Assembly: GCF_029892105.1 (NCBI RefSeq)
Contig: NZ_JARZAJ010000035.1
Span: forward strand, 1 to 64,000
DNA length: 64,000 bases
Direction: 5' to 3'
From: Kitasatospora sp. GP82
Lineage (GTDB): Bacteria > Actinomycetota > Actinomycetes > Streptomycetales > Streptomycetaceae
Part shown: positions 60,353 to 64,000 of the stretch, in pieces
Layout: the number at the start of each line of letters is the position of its first letter
Numbering within the stretch: the first letter of the stretch is position 1
Translations under genes and position numbers: made by a program
Notes under the pieces: model-generated
Databases searched by the model: none
Seen by the model: only the letters and a program-made list of their open reading frames with translations
What the model was told of the DNA's origin: nothing

Positions 60353-60679
60353 TCACCATACCGTTCGGCGCCGGCCACGGCCCCTGCGGGCAGAACCGCC
60401 GTGGACGCGCCCGGCCTGGCGACGGAAGTCGACTGCGACGGGCCGGTGCGACACCTCGGTCCACACGATCTCCCTCGTCGCGGTGTAGCTGTGGCCGTAC
60501 CTCAGCCCCTGGCCGAGGACCGTGAGCACCGCCTCCGTGAGCGCCTCGTCCAGGTCCGGCGGCACCCGGACCGTGATCCGGAATCCCTGGCGCGGCGCCC
60601 GGGTGATCGAGGACCGGTAGCCCGTCAGCCACTCCAGCGCCCGAGCCGTCCGCCGGACCCTGGCCGGTGGCCGGATCAC
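60353..60679 (-). CDS. Small unknown protein coupled to the ATPase gene (108 aa)
   Basis: GTG at 60679 overlaps the stop of the ATPase gene (GTGA). The sequence starts MIRPPARVRRTARALEWLTG and contains GFRITVRVPPDLDEALTEAV and REIVWTEVSHRPV, ending in an Arg/Gly-rich tail. I recall similar small proteins near WhiJ-type loci, but no function is known. It ends 5 nt before the antitoxin-like gene. Confidence 0.7.
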   Translation of the reverse strand: MIRPPARVRRTARALEWLTGYRSSITRAPRQGFRITVRVPPDLDEALTEAVLTVLGQGLRYGHSYTATREIVWTEVSHRPVAVDFRRQAGRVHGGSARRGRGRRRTVW

Positions 60680-61137
60680 CGGCCGGCCGCCGGGAGCCCG
60701 AGTTCGAACCAGACGGTCTTGCCGATGCCGCAGACACGGGGATGAGCGCCCCACGCGTCCGCGAGGGCGGCGACGAGGGCGAGGCCCCGGCCCGACTCGT
60801 CGTCGGGTGACGCATGGCACGGCGTGGGCAGGCCGCTGCTCGCGTCCGAGACCTCGACACGGAGAGTTCCGCCGCTCAGGACGGAGCGGGTGACGATCTG
60901 GCGGCCGGGTGGGACGCGGGCATGGCGGCAGGCGTTGGTCATCAGCTCGCTGAGCAGCAGAACGGCCGTCTCGACCAGCTCGTCCGGGAGGTCCCACGAA
61001 CCGGCCTGGCTCCGCAGCAGGTTTCGGGCACGGCCGACGCTGCGGCTGTGGCGCGGCAGACGCCACTCAATCTCCGCTGGCTGAACGGGAGTTGGCGCGG
61101 GAATGAGTACCCGGGGAGGGGAGGGGCGCGCGGTCAT
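60676..61137 (-). CDS. RsbW-like ATP-binding (HATPase_c_2) protein
   Basis: The 153-residue GHKL-type ATPase has an N-box LLLSELMTNACRHA, a G1-like VSDASSGLPTP and a G2-like ESGRGLALVAALADAWG. Such proteins are anti-sigma-factor-kinase relatives, very common in streptomycetes and often next to WhiJ/DUF397 genes. It is the first gene of a minus-strand operon and divergent from the XRE-family gene. Kinase activity is not proven by sequence. Confidence 0.87.
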   Translation of the reverse strand: MTARPSPPRVLIPAPTPVQPAEIEWRLPRHSRSVGRARNLLRSQAGSWDLPDELVETAVLLLSELMTNACRHARVPPGRQIVTRSVLSGGTLRVEVSDASSGLPTPCHASPDDESGRGLALVAALADAWGAHPRVCGIGKTVWFELGLPAAGR

Positions 61138-61262
61138 CGAGGTCCTTGGTGCTCAAGGCTGATACTGGACGGGCCGTCAGACGTCATCCGGAAGTGGTGG
61201 ATTCCGTCGATTGCCTCTCCTACCGTGCTGGCCTGGGCTTAGCCTCGCCAGTGACGACGTCG

Positions 61263-61292
61263 GTACATAACGTGGCTGTACACGTGCCGTAC
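61263..61292. promoter_or_regulatory. Candidate operator between the divergent genes
   Basis: GTACATAACGTG and GTACACGTG are imperfect direct repeats ending in GCCGTAC. They lie between the ATPase and XRE-family starts, where a WhiJ-type regulator would be expected to bind. Confidence 0.35.
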
Positions 61293-61314
61293 CGAGAGAG
61301 GACGGGGGTGCAGG

Positions 61315-62133
61315 GTGACGAGCGCGCCTTCCCAGCCGCCACCGATGGCGTGGCGGTACTGCGGCAACCAGATCAAGCTCTGGCGCGAGCGGTCGGGCGT
61401 GACCCGCGAGGAGTTGGGCAAGGCCGCCAACTACGAGTACGAGACCATCAGGTCGATGGAGCAGGGGCGGCGAAAGCCAACGCTGCGGCTGCTTGAGGTC
61501 GCCGACGAGTTGTGCAACGCACACGGCCTGCTGGTCGCGGCGACGGACTATCTGAAGCCGGAAAGGTTTCCGTCCTACTCCCAGGACTTCGCAAATATCG
61601 AGAGCGAGGCAATCGCTCTTCACTCGTACGCGGCGTTGCTCATCCCAGGGCTGCTACAGACCGAGGAGTATGCGCGAACACTGATCAGCAACAGCTGCCC
61701 GCCACTGGATGACGAGACTGTGGCAGAGCGCGTGGCAGGCCGTTTGCAACGGCAAGACAAGCTGAGGGCTAGGCGGACCGCACTGTTTGGCTTCGTGATC
61801 TATGAAGCCGCTCTACGAAGCATGGTGGGCGGCGCCGAAGCGATGAAACGTCAACTGCACCATCTTCTGGAGACAGGCGAACTACGCAATGTCGCCATCC
61901 AGGTACTACCGACCGGCTGCAATGCCTACCCCGGACTCAGCGGCTCGTTGGTCCTGCTTGAGACAGCCGCTCACGAGCAATTCGCATATGTGGAGGGACA
62001 GGAGACGGGGGTGCTGTACTCCGATCCCGCCAAGGTGAGTGCCCTCACCCAACGCCATGGCATGATCCGGATGCAAGCCCTTGGCGCTGAGGACTCGGCA
62101 CGGTTTATCAGGAAGGTGGCGGAGGAACTGTGA
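61315..62133 (+). CDS. WhiJ-like XRE-family regulator with DUF5753
   Basis: The 272-residue protein has an N-terminal helix-turn-helix (LWRERSGVTREELGKAANYE, IRSMEQGRRKPTLRLL) and a DUF5753 sensory domain (IPGLLQTEEYARTLI, ERVAGRLQRQDKL, VIYEAALRSMVGG, IQVLPTGCNAYPGLSG). This class includes WhiJ, a developmental repressor controlled by a partner DUF397 protein. GTG 61315 is the start used; ATG 61345 is possible. Base composition is lower in GC than the core genes. Its stop overlaps the DUF397 start. Confidence 0.9.
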   Translation: MTSAPSQPPPMAWRYCGNQIKLWRERSGVTREELGKAANYEYETIRSMEQGRRKPTLRLLEVADELCNAHGLLVAATDYLKPERFPSYSQDFANIESEAIALHSYAALLIPGLLQTEEYARTLISNSCPPLDDETVAERVAGRLQRQDKLRARRTALFGFVIYEAALRSMVGGAEAMKRQLHHLLETGELRNVAIQVLPTGCNAYPGLSGSLVLLETAAHEQFAYVEGQETGVLYSDPAKVSALTQRHGMIRMQALGAEDSARFIRKVAEEL

Positions 62134-62381
62134 GCACCTCGCTCAAGTGGTTCAAGTCCAGCTACAGCAACGACCAAGGCGGCGACTGCGTCGAAGTCGC
62201 CGTCTCCTGGCGCAAGTCGAGCTACAGCGACAGCGAGGGCGGCGCATGCGTCGAGGTGGCCGCCTGCGCTGACACCGTCCACGTCCGGGACTCGAAGGAC
62301 AGGAGCGGCCCGCAGCTGGCGTTCACGCCCGCCGCCTGGGCGGAGTTCGTCGCGTACGCCGCCGCGCAGCCCGTCGCGTAG
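62130..62381 (+). CDS. DUF397 protein with an internal N-terminal duplication
   Basis: The 83-residue partner of the WhiJ-like protein is translated from a GTG overlapping the previous stop. The DUF397 start motif occurs twice: LKWFKSSYSNDQGGDCVEV and WRKSSYSDSEGGACVEVA, followed by a single remainder (HVRDSKDRSGPQLAF, AWAEFVAYA). A normal DUF397 protein is about 60-70 residues with one copy. Confidence 0.9.
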   Translation: MSTSLKWFKSSYSNDQGGDCVEVAVSWRKSSYSDSEGGACVEVAACADTVHVRDSKDRSGPQLAFTPAAWAEFVAYAAAQPVA

Positions 62382-62523
62382 CTCTGCGGCCGGCTCGCCG
62401 ACCCGCACCGGGCAGACCGACAGGAAACCGCACACAGGAGCCAAGCGCTCCTGCTGCCCTGCGTCTCGCTCCGATACGGATCGTCTCGCTGTCCTCCTCC
62501 GCCCGGCACCGTCGGGGCAGAGG

Positions 62524-62928
62524 TCAGGAACGCGGCCGACGGGGCTGCTCGGCTCGCTCCGCGTTCTTCTCCTTGATGCGCACCGCTTCCTTGCGGACGT
62601 CGGCCTGGGTGGCGCGTTCCCGCTGAAGCCACTCGGGCTGGTCGTTCTTCAGTGCCTCGATCTGCTCCGTGGTGAGGGCCTCGGTGACTCCGCCCCGCGC
62701 GAGACCGGCGATGGAGACACCCAGCTTCGCCGCGACCACGGGGCGGGGGTGCGGGCCGTTGCGCCGCAGTTCCTGCAGCCACTCGGGCGGATCGGCCTGG
62801 AGCTCGTTCAGCTCGGTGCGCGAGACGACACCCTCCTGGAACTCGGCGGGGGTGGCTTCGAGGTACACACCCAGCTTCTTCGCCGCGGTTGCGGGCTTCA
62901 TCGTCTGGGGGGTCTTGTGCGACGTCAT
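62524..62928 (-). CDS. DUF5997-family protein
   Basis: The 134-residue protein contains KPATAAKKLGVYLEATPAEF, two similar helical units (LNELQADPPEWLQELRRNGP and IEALKNDQPEWLQRERAT) and a charged tail (KEKNAERAEQPRRPRS). I recall this family as typically divergent from a LysR-effector-domain protein, as here. ATG 62928 is preferred; a GTG at 62955 is in frame. Function unknown. Confidence 0.75.
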   Translation of the reverse strand: MTSHKTPQTMKPATAAKKLGVYLEATPAEFQEGVVSRTELNELQADPPEWLQELRRNGPHPRPVVAAKLGVSIAGLARGGVTEALTTEQIEALKNDQPEWLQRERATQADVRKEAVRIKEKNAERAEQPRRPRS

Positions 62929-62986
62929 GGTGTCAAGAGTATCGAGCGTGTGCACTACCTCCGACCACGACCGGTAACCTGGCGGA

Positions 62987-63772
62987 GTGACAAGCTCGGA
63001 AGAATCCCCTTCGTTCCGGCTCGCTTATGTCCCGGGGGTGACGCCCTCGAAGTGGGTGCGGATCTGGAACGAGCGGCTGCCCGAAGTCCCACTGACCCTC
63101 GTCGCGGTGTCCGCCGCCGAAGCATTCGACGTGCTCCGGGGCGACAGCGCCGACGCGGGTTTCGTGCGGTTGCCGGTCGACCGCACGGACCTCAGCGCGA
63201 TCCCGCTCTACACCGAGACGACGGTGGTCGTGGTCCCGAAGGACCACGTCGTGGCGGCGGCCGACGAGGTGTCCACCGAGGATCTCGCCGACGAGATCGT
63301 GCTGCATCCCCTCGACGACACCCTCGTCTGGGAGCGTCTGCCGGGACGGCCCGCGATCGAACGCCCCGCCACGACGGCGGACGCCATCGAACTGGTGGCG
63401 GCGGGGGTGGGAGTACTCGTCGTCCCGCAGTCGCTCGCCCGCCTGCACCACCGCAGGGACCTCACGTATCGGCCGCTCTCGGACGCCCCCGAGTCCCGGG
63501 TCGCGCTGTCGTGGCCGCAGGACGAAACCACCGAACTGGTGGAGCAGTTCATCGGGATCGTCCGTGGGCGGACCGTCAACAGCTCGCGGAACAGCCCCCC
63601 GGCCCAGACCCAGGCCCCGGCGCAGCCGAAGCGCAAGCATCCCGCTACCGGCGGCGCACAGCGCAAGCCCGCAGCCGGGAAATCGGCCGGCAAGCCGACC
63701 GGCAAGGGCCCGAGGAGCGGTTCCGGCGGCCCCAAGGGCAGCAAGCACGGCAAACCTCGCCGCCGGGGGTAG
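62987..63772 (+). CDS. LysR-type effector-binding-domain protein lacking the HTH, with basic tail
   Basis: A 261-residue protein. Residues about 8-195 match a LysR substrate-binding domain (FRLAYVPGVTPSKWVRIWNE, VVPKDHVVAA, LVAAGVGVLVVPQSLARLHH), but there is no N-terminal winged helix. The last 65 residues are Lys/Arg/Gly/Pro-rich (QPKRKHPATGGAQRKPAAGK), resembling nucleic-acid-binding tails. It may sense a ligand and act with the divergent DUF5997 protein; this is inference. GTG at 62987 is the start used. Confidence 0.82.
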   Translation: MTSSEESPSFRLAYVPGVTPSKWVRIWNERLPEVPLTLVAVSAAEAFDVLRGDSADAGFVRLPVDRTDLSAIPLYTETTVVVVPKDHVVAAADEVSTEDLADEIVLHPLDDTLVWERLPGRPAIERPATTADAIELVAAGVGVLVVPQSLARLHHRRDLTYRPLSDAPESRVALSWPQDETTELVEQFIGIVRGRTVNSSRNSPPAQTQAPAQPKRKHPATGGAQRKPAAGKSAGKPTGKGPRSGSGGPKGSKHGKPRRRG

Positions 63773-63839
63773 AAGCAGAGGGCGACGACGGCGTTCGTGG
63801 GGCGGTCCGGGTATGCCTGCTTCGGGCGGCGCCCCTTGA

Positions 63840-64000
63840 GCCGGCGCTCCCAGAGCGAACCGGCCGGACACGGCCCGGCCCCGGCGGATCACGGAGTGCA
63901 CCAACTGCCGCGTGCCGGGGCGCGCCGAGTCGCTGCCCGGCGGCCTGTGCCGCACCTGCCGGGGCGACCCCCGACCCGCGAGCCGAGAACCCCGGCCAGC
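63840..64000 (+). other. Open frame with a zinc-ribbon-like motif running off the window
   Basis: After an in-frame TGA (63837-63839) the frame is open to the edge and reads ITECTNCRVPGRAESLPGG then LCRTCRGDP, a CxxC...CxxC pattern. There is no start codon before the first Cys pair, so this is either a remnant of a disrupted gene or a fortuitous frame. The preceding 63773-63839 shows nothing else. Confidence 0.3.

Overview
The window is a piece of actinobacterial chromosome of very high GC content, almost certainly from the Streptomycetaceae (Streptomyces or Kitasatospora). The evidence is GC-rich third codon positions, frequent GTG starts, WhiJ/DUF397-type regulators, streptomycete c-di-GMP enzymes, and a gene order that matches, from memory, the Streptomyces coelicolor SCO5469-SCO5529 segment in inverted orientation.

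Layout. 0.2-4.9 kb and 16-21.6 kb (minus strand) hold branched-chain amino acid and serine biosynthesis: cimA, ilvE, leuB, serA and ilvBNC. Both cimA and ilvB are preceded by a short leader peptide containing Ile/Leu/Val codons and by an intrinsic terminator, the layout of ribosome-mediated attenuation. A decayed Uma2-type gene lies between ilvE and the cimA leader. 5.0-11.2 kb (plus strand) holds a Tat-type PIG-L deacetylase and a YfhO/GT2/GtrA set that looks like a three-component cell-surface glycosylation system. A secreted subtilase (11.2-14.6 kb, minus) follows, converging on gtrA.

21.6-45.2 kb is mostly minus strand. It contains two c-di-GMP proteins (CdgC-like with a degenerate EAL domain, RmdB-like with both motifs intact), a large LuxR-family ATPase regulator, the GatCAB amidotransferase genes, ligA, a MetE-like protein, an SDR, a LOG-family protein, mnmA with a cysteine desulfurase, an IclR regulator with its own operator-like promoter, a TRIC-type channel and an ATP-grasp enzyme. 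45.6-51.7 kb is a five-gene oligopeptide ABC transporter. 52.2-54.3 kb holds two SseB-like proteins.

54.6-59.4 kb (plus strand) is a glycine-catabolism unit: a tandem glycine riboswitch, then gcvT, gcvH, glyA and sdaA, giving a glycine to serine to pyruvate route. 59.4-62.4 kb looks accessory. A divergent WhiJ-like regulator and DUF397 pair faces a four-gene operon of overlapping or nearly abutting genes: an RsbW-like ATPase, a small unknown protein, a ribbon-helix-helix protein and a PIN-domain protein. The window closes with a divergent DUF5997 and LysR-effector-domain pair.

Intergenic space is rich in repeats: long GC-rich hairpins of one family, a MITE-like element with 19-bp terminal inverted repeats, two diverged direct-repeat arrays, small tandem duplications at the 3' ends of genes, and a possible IS200/IS605-type end relic upstream of the riboswitch. 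No rRNA, tRNA or CRISPR array was recognised.
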